Positions 16,927 through 24,708 of a stretch of DNA of 64,000 bases are shown in pieces. The position numbers and the translations under genes are program-made. The stretch is from Dehalococcoidia bacterium (GTDB lineage Bacteria > Chloroflexota > Dehalococcoidia > Tepidiformales > Tepidiformaceae). Every line of letters begins with the position of its first letter. Position 1 is the stretch's first letter. Location of the stretch: assembly GCA_020432045.1 (NCBI GenBank), contig JAGQHB010000027.1, positions 1 through 64,000 on the forward strand, written 5' to 3'. The notes under the pieces were generated by a model, which ran no database searches, was not told where the DNA came from, and was given only the letters and a program-made list of their open reading frames with translations.

Positions 16927-18516
16927 TTATTTGTCCGGTGTTGGCGTCGGCGTAGGGACCTGCGCTGGGCTGAACGGCGGCCTGGCCACAACAGCGTCGA
17001 GCGGCGCCCCGCCACACGCGTCCTGCCCGCCTCTGCCGAGGAACAGCACGGGCGGGAAGCTCCCGCCCGCCGCGTCACGACGCACCCACGCGAATGTATA
17101 CGCCCACATTGCCTCAATCCGCGCTGCCGCCGTAGTGCCACCCGGGAACTGCCACTCCATCAAGCCCGGCTGCGAGATTGCGATTCTTGGAAGCCTGGCT
17201 GCGGGCGTTGTCGACGTCGGGTAGGGCACGAGCTTCCCCGCGGGGATCTCTACCATCGACCCCGGCCCGCCCGGCAGTGCGTTTGTCGTCATCCAGCCGA
17301 TGTCCAGGCATGCACCAACGTTGTACAGCCGTAGGATCTCCCTGCCGTTCGACGTATCGATCACCGAAGTCGCCTTCTGCCCTTCGGTGGAGATGTCCAT
17401 CGCTACGAATGCATCATCCGGCGACCACGAGGGGAATGTTCCGCTCCGTTCGAGCGGGATCCTGCTGCCGCTATCGAAGTCGTAGATCGCCGGATTGTTC
17501 CCCGTTACTGCCAGCCTGAGGCCCGAATGCGCCCAGTCCGCCATCCCGTCCGAAGCAATCCCTCGCTCGATGCCGTCGATCAACACCTCGGTGCGGGAAG
17601 TGGTGGCGTTGTATCGACGCAATGCCACCCCGCGACTATCGCTCGACCAGACAGCCTCCGCGCCCAACTCTCCGGCGATCGCCGCGAATCCTGCGAGTCG
17701 CTGGCCATCGTTGCGGAAGAGCGCCGCCTCTTTGTCCGTATGCACGACCACCGCCGAATCGTCAGGCGCGAACGACGCCAGTCTCACACCGCCATCGATC
17801 GCCAACTTCGTCCTCGTCCCCGTCCACGCATCAATCAATTCTGATTCGAACACGAAGTAGCGCCCCCCGGGTGAGACGCCGGCCGGCGCGAGGTATTGCG
17901 GAAGCAGCCACACCTCGACGCCACCCGTGTTCGGATTGCCGAAGACCAGGCCGTATCCGCCGGTGATCGTCGCCCCCCGGCTCACGCTTTCGCGTGTAAC
18001 CGTGCTGACTTCGGGAAACGGCGTCAGTACCGGCGCAGGAGTGCTCGAAGAGTCCGTCGTTGGCGTGGCAGACGTCGCGCTCGCATCCGGCGTCGTGGCC
18101 GTCCCGCTCGCACCCGGCGTCGCGGTCACAGTCCCCGGATCTCCCGCAAGCGGTCCCTCGTCGTCCCCGCCCAGCACGCTGACCAGGATCAGGGCAGCTA
18201 CTGCCCCGGCCGCGATCACGGCAGTTCCAGCAGCGACCCACTTTGGGCCCGCGCCGCCGAAAATCCCGCCGCCAATACGCGAGAACCGCATCCGCAGGCC
18301 GTTCCGGTACTGCCAGTACTCGGCAGCCTCCTCCCGGCTCTGTACCTGCAACTTGCCAAGGATCTCTGAGACATGGAACTTCGCACCCTCGAGTCCGATG
18401 CCGAGCTGCTGGGCGATTTCACCGTTGGTGTAGCCCCGTACAAGGAGGTCCAGCACCTCTCGCTCCCGGGGCGTCCAGTGCGGGTCGATCTCAGGAAGCC
18501 GTAACCGCTGACTCAT
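16927..18516 (-). CDS. LuxR-type DNA-binding domain / TM helix / extracytoplasmic beta-propeller protein
   Basis: The 529-residue product joins three parts. Residues 13-68 form a LuxR/GerE helix-turn-helix (TPREREVLDLLVRGYTNGEIAQQLG...VKFH-like segment AKFHVSEILGKL). Residues about 93-115 form one membrane helix. A Ser/Thr/Pro-rich linker (about 120-175) then leads to a C-terminal region with WD40/TolB-like repeats such as ASFAPDDSAVVVHTDK, AVWSSDSRGVALRRY and PSWSPDDAFVAMDIS. The protein ends in a TPTPTP tail. This gives a membrane-tethered one-component regulator, like ToxR/CadC in plan, that could sense a signal outside and bind DNA inside. No receiver or kinase accompanies it. Confidence 0.83.
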   Translation of the reverse strand: MSQRLRLPEIDPHWTPREREVLDLLVRGYTNGEIAQQLGIGLEGAKFHVSEILGKLQVQSREEAAEYWQYRNGLRMRFSRIGGGIFGGAGPKWVAAGTAVIAAGAVAALILVSVLGGDDEGPLAGDPGTVTATPGASGTATTPDASATSATPTTDSSSTPAPVLTPFPEVSTVTRESVSRGATITGGYGLVFGNPNTGGVEVWLLPQYLAPAGVSPGGRYFVFESELIDAWTGTRTKLAIDGGVRLASFAPDDSAVVVHTDKEAALFRNDGQRLAGFAAIAGELGAEAVWSSDSRGVALRRYNATTSRTEVLIDGIERGIASDGMADWAHSGLRLAVTGNNPAIYDFDSGSRIPLERSGTFPSWSPDDAFVAMDISTEGQKATSVIDTSNGREILRLYNVGACLDIGWMTTNALPGGPGSMVEIPAGKLVPYPTSTTPAARLPRIAISQPGLMEWQFPGGTTAAARIEAMWAYTFAWVRRDAAGGSFPPVLFLGRGGQDACGGAPLDAVVARPPFSPAQVPTPTPTPDK

Positions 18517-18610
18517 TGTTCGAGCCTAGCAGCGCCGCCGGCGCTAAACCCTCCCCTATGGTAAAGATGCTGCTCAGTGATATGGCCGGCATCGGTGTGC
18601 CGTCTTGCCG

Positions 18611-19780
18611 TCAGCTCGCGAGCCCGTGCAGCCGGTTCAAATCCCTGTACCGCCCGGGGTCGAGGTCACGCCCCGCCAGCCCCGAATAATCAGGCCCGTA
18701 CCGGTAGGCCCGGTACACCCAGCTCAGCCGCGTATCTCCCCGCGTGAAGTGGACCGGGTTGATCCACTCCCAGGCGACCTCTTTCGCCGGTGTCACCTCG
18801 AAGATCCTGCCGCTCGTCCCTTCGCAGATCAGCGTGTTGCCGTTCGGCAACCGGTGACACCCGGAAATGTGCCCGCTAAAGAACTGCTGCGGCGGGTTCG
18901 ACTCATACTGCCAGGCGACCGAACTATCCTTCGGGTTGACCTCCACCGCACGCGAAAATGGTGTCGCTTGGACCCTGTTCATGCCGTTGTCAAAGATCAG
19001 CACATTACCGTTTGGCAGTGCTGTCGCGTGATGCTGGTAGAACGTGTCCGGCGCCCCATACTTCCAGGTCAGCGCTTTTGCTTTCCGATCGATGATCCCC
19101 ACCCGGCTGTTCGTCCTGCACGAAAACAGCAATCCCGCATCGCCGGTAAGGTCCACGCTGTTCGTATGCGTCCATTCCCACCTCCGCTCCAGCGGTCCGA
19201 TCGGGTCCTTCGCCGGGTCGAGCAGTTCCCACAGGTGGATCCGGTCCACCACCGACCCCGTTCGGTCGACCTCGATGAAGTCGTCGCTGGTCAACGTCGG
19301 CAGCTTTTCCCCGCGGATGCGCGTTCCACCCCGTACCTTCGCGGCGAGGTCGGCCGGCACCTCGACAAACTCTGGGAAAATTACATTCCCGTTTTCAAGC
19401 GGCGCGAAGTCGTGGTGGATCCCCAGGTTCGAATACCGCCAGGCGACCGTGCCGTTCCATTCCAGTTCCAGCAGGTCAGTTGCTGCGCCGCCGATCAGCC
19501 GGTAGATATCCGGTCTCCCCGGTGGAGCTTCACCTGGCTTCGGGTTCGTCGGGCGCTCGATGCTCTGATCGGTGCAAAGTGCTAGCAGCTGCCCGTCCGG
19601 CATCAGCTTCGGACAGAACACTGTGAACCCCGGCGTCCGCCAGCGATGCACGATGCGCCCATCCATGTCGAGCAGATATGCCGAGTCTCCCCCAACCGGC
19701 GCCAGCAGCGTGTATCCCTTAAACGAAAGTCCCGGATCGTGGTGCGTCAGGCCCGTCGGCCGGAACGGCGACCATCCCAT
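18611..19780 (-). CDS. Arylsulfotransferase-like beta-propeller protein
   Basis: The 389-residue product resembles the arylsulfotransferase (ASST/Arylsulfotran_2) propeller family: repeated blades with His- and Asn-Gly-Asn-containing turns, such as IHHDFAPLENGNVIFPE, WEWTHTNSVDL, YQHHATALPNGNVLIFDNG and HISGCHRLPNGNTLICEG. True ASSTs move sulfate between phenols and act in the periplasm with a catalytic His. This protein has no signal peptide (it starts MGWSPFRPTG), so it is either cytoplasmic or belongs to a non-sulfotransferase branch. It stands alone between the LuxR-type regulator and the ABC transporter. Confidence 0.68.
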   Translation of the reverse strand: MGWSPFRPTGLTHHDPGLSFKGYTLLAPVGGDSAYLLDMDGRIVHRWRTPGFTVFCPKLMPDGQLLALCTDQSIERPTNPKPGEAPPGRPDIYRLIGGAATDLLELEWNGTVAWRYSNLGIHHDFAPLENGNVIFPEFVEVPADLAAKVRGGTRIRGEKLPTLTSDDFIEVDRTGSVVDRIHLWELLDPAKDPIGPLERRWEWTHTNSVDLTGDAGLLFSCRTNSRVGIIDRKAKALTWKYGAPDTFYQHHATALPNGNVLIFDNGMNRVQATPFSRAVEVNPKDSSVAWQYESNPPQQFFSGHISGCHRLPNGNTLICEGTSGRIFEVTPAKEVAWEWINPVHFTRGDTRLSWVYRAYRYGPDYSGLAGRDLDPGRYRDLNRLHGLAS

Positions 19781-19864
19781 CGCAAAATCCTCCTCACGCC
19801 GGTTTTCCTCCTATCTACGCCGCCATGTGGCGCAATGCGAGCAACCGGCGCCCGAAAACGCCAG

Positions 19865-22567
19865 CTATCGCGGGTCCTTCCGCCGCTGGACCACATACGT
19901 CCCGCCGATCACGACCACGATGATCGCCAGCATCGCGCCCCAGGTCACGGCCAGGTCCGGTGCCCAGACCTCCCCGTACCGGTCCTCAAGCGGCTTCACC
20001 GCCACCTGCCGCTTCTCCTCCGTGTCGAAGTCTCCGAACCCCGGCAGCGCGCACCCTGTCAGCGACTCGCCCTCGCACTCCGACCCATCGATTCCCGTCG
20101 ACGCCATCACGGCCCGGAAACCCCAGTTGGTGCTCGTCGCTGAACCGATTACCTTCCCCGCGATGCCCGTATCGCCAAGCGGCAGGATCCCTCCGGAAAA
20201 CACGATCTGCACGATGATCAATCCGATAGCGAAAAGGATCGCCTGTTCCTCCCGCGGTGAAATCGCCGAGATCAGCAGCCCCAGGACCGACCCCGACAGC
20301 AGCACCAGGAACACCGACACATAGACCTTCAGGTAGTCCGCAAAGTCCGCGCCGGGAAAGTCGATCCCCAGCGCCCAGAACACCGTCAGTGCCAGCGCGT
20401 GCCACAACGAAAGGACGGCCACCACCGCCACCTTTGAACCCACATACGGGCCAACGCGCAGGCTCACCGCTCGCTCCCGAAGGTAGACCGGCGCCTCTTT
20501 CACGATCTCCCGCGTCGCTGAGACCGCCCCGATGATGAATGGCATCAGCGACACCAGGAATGCCATCACAAACGCCCGCGAAGGGTCTCCGCTTTGGTAG
20601 TCCAGCACGTCTCGCGGCCACGCCACGAGGAAGATCATCCCGATCACCGGCGCAATCAGCGCGAGGATCGCGAAGTTCAACCGGTCACGCCGCACGATGT
20701 CGAGGTACCGTTCGCTCAGGACCCAGAACTGCCGTATCCACGACGCCCCGCGCCGCCGCTCGACGGCACTCCCGGTCGCCGCTGCTTCTGCTGATCGCTC
20801 GATTGCCGGTCTGGAGAACGCCGCGAACGCCGGTGACTCCATGTACTGCGCAGCCCAGGCCTCCGGCGTCATCTCCCCTTCCAGCCGGTCATAGATGCCG
20901 TCAAAATCCTCAACGCCGAAGTGCACCAGCGCATCCTCAGGCGGGCCGTAGAACACCAGGTACCCGCCCCGCGCCAGGAACGCCACCTTGTCGCACATCA
21001 TCACGTTCTTCGTCGCATGCGTGATCAACACAACTGTGTGCCCGTCGTCTGCCAGCTGCCGTAGCTGGCGCATGAGCTGGCCCTCCGTGCCCGGATCGAG
21101 GCCGGAAGTCGCCTCGTCCAGGAAGAACAGCCCCGGGCGCGTCAGAAGCTCGGCCGCGATCGAAACGCGCTTCCGCTGCCCGCCGCTGAGCTTCGAACTC
21201 GGCACCTCCGTGCGGTCGTCCAGGCCGAGTGCGGTGATCACGGATGCCACGCGTGCCGCCCGTTCCGCCCGGGACGTGTCTTCCGGAAGCCGTAACGAGG
21301 CGGTGTACTCCAACGCCTTCCGCACCGGAAGTTCCTTGTGCAGGATGTCGTCCTGCGGCACGAACCCCACCATCGACCGGAATGCTTCCGGGTGTGAATA
21401 CAGGTCCACCCCGTCGATCAGCACGCGGCCACCGGATGGCCGCTTCATCCCCGCCAGCGCCTTCAATAGCGTGGTCTTCCCCGCGCCGCTCACCCCCACG
21501 ATCGCGATGAACTCCCGTGGCCGCACGTCCAAAGAGATGTCCTGCAGCAGCGTCACGCCCTTGCCGGCTTCCTGGCGCAACGCCGCACCGGTCAGCGATA
21601 GGCCAACATCCGGGTCACGAAACCAGCCCCCCGCCTGGACCTCCAGCGTCAGTGGGCCGACTCGCACGCTGCTTCCTGGTGCTGCCACTGCCGGTGCGCC
21701 CGGCATCACCTGGTTTCCTTCCACGAATGTGCCGTTGGCTGAGCCAAGGTCCTCAATCAGCCGGCTCCCGTCTTTCGCCGGCGACCCCAGCCGCGCGTGT
21801 TTTCGTGAAATCGCCGGATGATCCAGCACGATGTCGCAATCCGCGTCCCTGCCCACCAGCAAGGCGTGGTCCGATGGCGCGATCACGCCTGAGGCGCCTG
21901 CCACGGGTGGCGCCTCGGCATCTTCCGCCCGGAATACCACGGTCACTGTCTCGCCGATGGACAGCGAGTCACCGTCCACCAGCTGCCGAAGCCTGATCCG
22001 TTCGTCGCCGAGGTACGTGCCGTTCGCGCTTCCCAGGTCCTCGAACAGGTGAGTGTCGCCGCTCCGCCGCACGACCGCGTGGCGCTTCGAGACCACCGGC
22101 TCCGGGATCACCATCTCGTTGTCGCTCGATCGGCCAATGTGGACCACGTCGTCCGCAAGTCGATAGCGGATCGTCCCCGCCGGCGTTGTCACTTCCAGCC
22201 ACGGGTGTGCTTTCTGTCCAGCTCGCGCCATACCGCCCGCCCCAGGCGCAAGCACCACTGTTGCCGATCCCGGTCGTGGTTCCACCGCCCGGATCGTGAA
22301 CCCGCCGATCGCCACAACGTCGCCCGCTGTCAGAGGCGTAATTGCCCGCGGCTCGATCTCGCGGCCGTTGACCGTCGTCCCGTTTGCACTGCCCAAGTCT
22401 ACGACTCGTACATCATCGCCAGCGCGGTCAAAACGCGCGTGACGGCGGGAGACGGCCGGGCCGTCGAGCACGATGTGGTTGTCCGCCGCCCGGCCCACAT
22501 AGACCGCGCCGTCCACGTCGTACTCGTCGACCGTACCGGCACGGGTTACGGCCAGCTGCAAGGACAA
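19865..22567 (-). CDS. Triple-FHA ABC transporter (ATPase and permease fused)
   Basis: The 900-residue product has three FHA phosphothreonine-binding domains (about 5-95, 125-212, 230-312), each with the GR...SxxH...NGT signature (for example GRAADN/SRRHA/SANGT). An ABC ATPase follows (about 325-545) with Walker A GVSGAGKTT (358-366), the signature LSGGQRKRVSIAAELL and Walker B LFFLDEATSGLD. An ABC-2-type membrane domain with about six helices fills about 620-895. The half-transporter layout is that of ABCG proteins and of mycobacterial Rv1747, which carries FHA domains and is controlled by Ser/Thr kinases. Regulation by threonine phosphorylation is therefore likely, but no kinase gene is nearby. 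Substrate unknown. Confidence 0.92.
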   Translation of the reverse strand: MSLQLAVTRAGTVDEYDVDGAVYVGRAADNHIVLDGPAVSRRHARFDRAGDDVRVVDLGSANGTTVNGREIEPRAITPLTAGDVVAIGGFTIRAVEPRPGSATVVLAPGAGGMARAGQKAHPWLEVTTPAGTIRYRLADDVVHIGRSSDNEMVIPEPVVSKRHAVVRRSGDTHLFEDLGSANGTYLGDERIRLRQLVDGDSLSIGETVTVVFRAEDAEAPPVAGASGVIAPSDHALLVGRDADCDIVLDHPAISRKHARLGSPAKDGSRLIEDLGSANGTFVEGNQVMPGAPAVAAPGSSVRVGPLTLEVQAGGWFRDPDVGLSLTGAALRQEAGKGVTLLQDISLDVRPREFIAIVGVSGAGKTTLLKALAGMKRPSGGRVLIDGVDLYSHPEAFRSMVGFVPQDDILHKELPVRKALEYTASLRLPEDTSRAERAARVASVITALGLDDRTEVPSSKLSGGQRKRVSIAAELLTRPGLFFLDEATSGLDPGTEGQLMRQLRQLADDGHTVVLITHATKNVMMCDKVAFLARGGYLVFYGPPEDALVHFGVEDFDGIYDRLEGEMTPEAWAAQYMESPAFAAFSRPAIERSAEAAATGSAVERRRGASWIRQFWVLSERYLDIVRRDRLNFAILALIAPVIGMIFLVAWPRDVLDYQSGDPSRAFVMAFLVSLMPFIIGAVSATREIVKEAPVYLRERAVSLRVGPYVGSKVAVVAVLSLWHALALTVFWALGIDFPGADFADYLKVYVSVFLVLLSGSVLGLLISAISPREEQAILFAIGLIIVQIVFSGGILPLGDTGIAGKVIGSATSTNWGFRAVMASTGIDGSECEGESLTGCALPGFGDFDTEEKRQVAVKPLEDRYGEVWAPDLAVTWGAMLAIIVVVIGGTYVVQRRKDPR

Positions 22568-22659
22568 TGCGGCCTCCCCATGCCGAGCGTCGCGCGCCGG
22601 ATTGTACCATCAAGGTCGCGCTGGCCCAGCAGTGCTATCGCCGTTACCATCCCTTACCG

Positions 22660-23106
22660 GTGGACAACGACTATACGATTGACGCTGACGACATCGCCGC
22701 GACCATCCGTTCTTCTGACGTGGTCGTCCTTCGTTTCGTTGCCGTAGGACAACGGCTGCTTCTTGACTTGCGAACGTCCGAATCCGAAGGCCCGCTGATC
22801 CGCGTGGTCCGCCCCGTCTCTTCGGTACAGGAGCGCTACAAAGACCTCCGCCGCCTCCGTCCTCGCTTCGCACTCCCCGAACGCATCGTTGCCCTCTGGT
22901 GGCCCCGGTTCGCCCGGTCGCTCGCCGCAAGCGATGTCTGGTCCGAAGTCGTCGCCCGCCTGCACACCTCCGGCCATCCATCCGCCGTCGCAGGAGCTTC
23001 CGCTGCCATTGATGAGCTGGTCCGCCTCGAACGCTGTGCCACCCTTGATGCCATCGCCGGAGAAGGCTACAGGACCCTCTGGAGCGCCTCCGCCCGCCGG
23101 AGGTAA
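22660..23106 (+). CDS. Conserved hypothetical protein
   Basis: The 148-residue product is soluble, alpha-helical in prediction and rich in Arg and Ala, with no cysteine motif or known family I can name. The GTG at 22660 is the first usable in-frame start after the divergent ABC gene. Its stop TAA overlaps the GGAGGT ribosome site of the following zincin gene, so the two are one operon and probably act together. The N-terminal part (RSSDVVVLRFVAVGQRLLLDLR) is beta-rich; the C-terminal half (HPSAVAGASAAIDELVRLERC) is helical. Confidence 0.55.
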   Translation: MDNDYTIDADDIAATIRSSDVVVLRFVAVGQRLLLDLRTSESEGPLIRVVRPVSSVQERYKDLRRLRPRFALPERIVALWWPRFARSLAASDVWSEVVARLHTSGHPSAVAGASAAIDELVRLERCATLDAIAGEGYRTLWSASARRR

Positions 23107-23111
23107 ATACG

Positions 23112-23480
23112 CTGGAACGCGCGCGCTTCCGGCGTCTCGTCCGCGAAGCGGTGGCAACGCTGCCCCGTGAACTCCTCAACCGTGTGCAAAACGTCGACAT
23201 CGTCGTCGAACGCCGCCCTTCGCTGACCGACCGCCGTCTCGCAGGGATCGGGCCAGGACATACCCTCCTTGGCCTCTACCACGGCATCCCTCTCACCGAG
23301 CGCGGCGAGTACTACAATCTCGTCCTCCCGGACCGTATCTCCATCTACCAGGAACCGATCGAGTCCATCTGCTCAGACGACGATGAAGTCCGTGAACAGG
23401 TGCGACGTACCGTGCTCCATGAACTCGGCCACTACTTCGGCATCGACGACGACCGCCTCGACGAGCTCGGCATGGGCTAG
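23112..23480 (+). CDS. Small zincin-like metallopeptidase (DUF1025-like), CTG start
   Basis: The 122-residue product matches the small 'possible Zn peptidase' family (PF06262-like): a short N-terminal helix, the core NVDIVVERRP and the metal site HELGHYFGIDDD, an HExxHxxGxxD zincin motif. A GGAGGT Shine-Dalgarno at 23099-23104 overlaps the previous gene's stop, and CTG at 23112 lies 7-8 bases after it. This adds LERARFRRLVREAV, which fits the family's usual N-terminal 'F-x-x-L-V-x-x-A-L' segment. A GTG at 23151 is the conventional alternative but would cut that helix and has no ribosome site. Likely a cytoplasmic protease or metal-binding protein. Confidence 0.72.
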   Translation: MERARFRRLVREAVATLPRELLNRVQNVDIVVERRPSLTDRRLAGIGPGHTLLGLYHGIPLTERGEYYNLVLPDRISIYQEPIESICSDDDEVREQVRRTVLHELGHYFGIDDDRLDELGMG

Positions 23481-23482
23481 AT

Positions 23483-24580
23483 TCACGGGCCGTACGCCTG
23501 CTCAAAAAAGTCGAATGCAAGCAAAGAAAGCGACTGTCCGAGTGGGATGTCTCCGTACTTGTACGGCACAGAATCGCTGAAAAACGAGATCACGTAGGCC
23601 CATCGTTCGCCGCCCCGCTCCACCTGCACGATCCCGAAGTCGTTGTCCACCCAAGTCTCGTCCATATTCGGGAAAAACCCATTCTTGTGGCTGACCGTCC
23701 CGTACGGTACCCACGCCACGAGGTAGTTGAGCCCCGCCTTCACCTCCATCATCTGTTCAAGCAACTGGGTTCGGAACGGCTCTTCGATCGCACTCCCGTC
23801 GTAGAGCGCGACCAGCGCGGCATTCGCGTCCAGGGCCGTGATCCAGTTGTTTCCGTCCGCCGTTTCCTCGATCTTCGGCGTTTCGCCGTCTCCCGATTCG
23901 ACCACATAGGTCAGGTCCTCGGCGCCGCCGAAGGCCGGTGGATGGTCGATGATGGTGGATTGCAGCCCCAGGCGCTTGATAACCAACTGGACCTTGTCAA
24001 CCCCTGCCTGCACGTCCCCCAGCCCCGTAATCCCGTACAGCTCAAAGGCCGTCTGAGCGTTGCTGCTCCACAGCGTGGCGGCGATCAGGTCGTCGACCAC
24101 GTCCGCGCCATACAGCCCGTCCCGCACATCCAGCATCGCGGAAAGCAGCACGAAGAAGTTCACAACGCATCCCGCCAGCTGGGCCTGGTCGCCGTTCGCC
24201 GAAACAGTCAGCCCGGTTTGCAGGTCCGTTACGGCTACCGCATACCGGCCAGGGACGCCGTAGCTGTCCACCGCCTCTTGCATGCTCAGCTCGAATTCGG
24301 CCCAGCCGTCCGGCGGAGCTGGTGCCGGCGTGCTGGTCAGGCTGGGCGTTGGTGTTGGCGTAGAAGTCGCACGCGGTGACGGCGTCCGTGTTGGCGGCGC
24401 GGCTGCTGTAGCGCTCGCCGCCGCGGTGCGGCTCACAGTCGGTGTCGGCGTCCCCGGGTCACTGCCCTGCTGCGAGCAAGCTGTCGCCGTCAGCATCATG
24501 GCGAGCACGGCCCCGACCGTCGCCCAGCCTTTCGCCCGCTTGACTCCGCTGACCAGCCAAACACCGCGCACGCTGCCCAT
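23483..24580 (-). CDS. Beta-lactamase-fold lipoprotein with altered active site
   Basis: From ATG 24580 the product has 365 residues: a lipoprotein signal with lipobox TATAC (Cys35), a Thr/Pro-rich linker (about 44-92), then a class A beta-lactamase-like domain. The usual S-x-x-K reads CVVN (Cys138, Asn141), within AGCVVNFFVLL, which aligns with the family's ASxxKxxVLL. The SDN motif reads SSN (172-174), and KTG reads KNG in SHKNGFF (299-301). With both Ser and Lys changed, normal beta-lactamase chemistry is unlikely; a peptidoglycan-binding or scaffold role, or a Cys-based activity, is possible. An upstream start at 24625 is in frame but less like a lipoprotein signal. Confidence 0.7.
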   Translation of the reverse strand: MGSVRGVWLVSGVKRAKGWATVGAVLAMMLTATACSQQGSDPGTPTPTVSRTAAASATAAAPPTRTPSPRATSTPTPTPSLTSTPAPAPPDGWAEFELSMQEAVDSYGVPGRYAVAVTDLQTGLTVSANGDQAQLAGCVVNFFVLLSAMLDVRDGLYGADVVDDLIAATLWSSNAQTAFELYGITGLGDVQAGVDKVQLVIKRLGLQSTIIDHPPAFGGAEDLTYVVESGDGETPKIEETADGNNWITALDANAALVALYDGSAIEEPFRTQLLEQMMEVKAGLNYLVAWVPYGTVSHKNGFFPNMDETWVDNDFGIVQVERGGERWAYVISFFSDSVPYKYGDIPLGQSLSLLAFDFFEQAYGP

Positions 24581-24708
24581 GGCCGTTCCAACGCTACTCG
24601 ATTGGTTCCGGTTCCATCGGACCACCGGATGGAAACTCTTGATGAACTACACCTCTGTCTTGCCCGGTTAATTGACGCAGCGGCGTGCGCTGGATAGTTT
24701 CGATTTTC

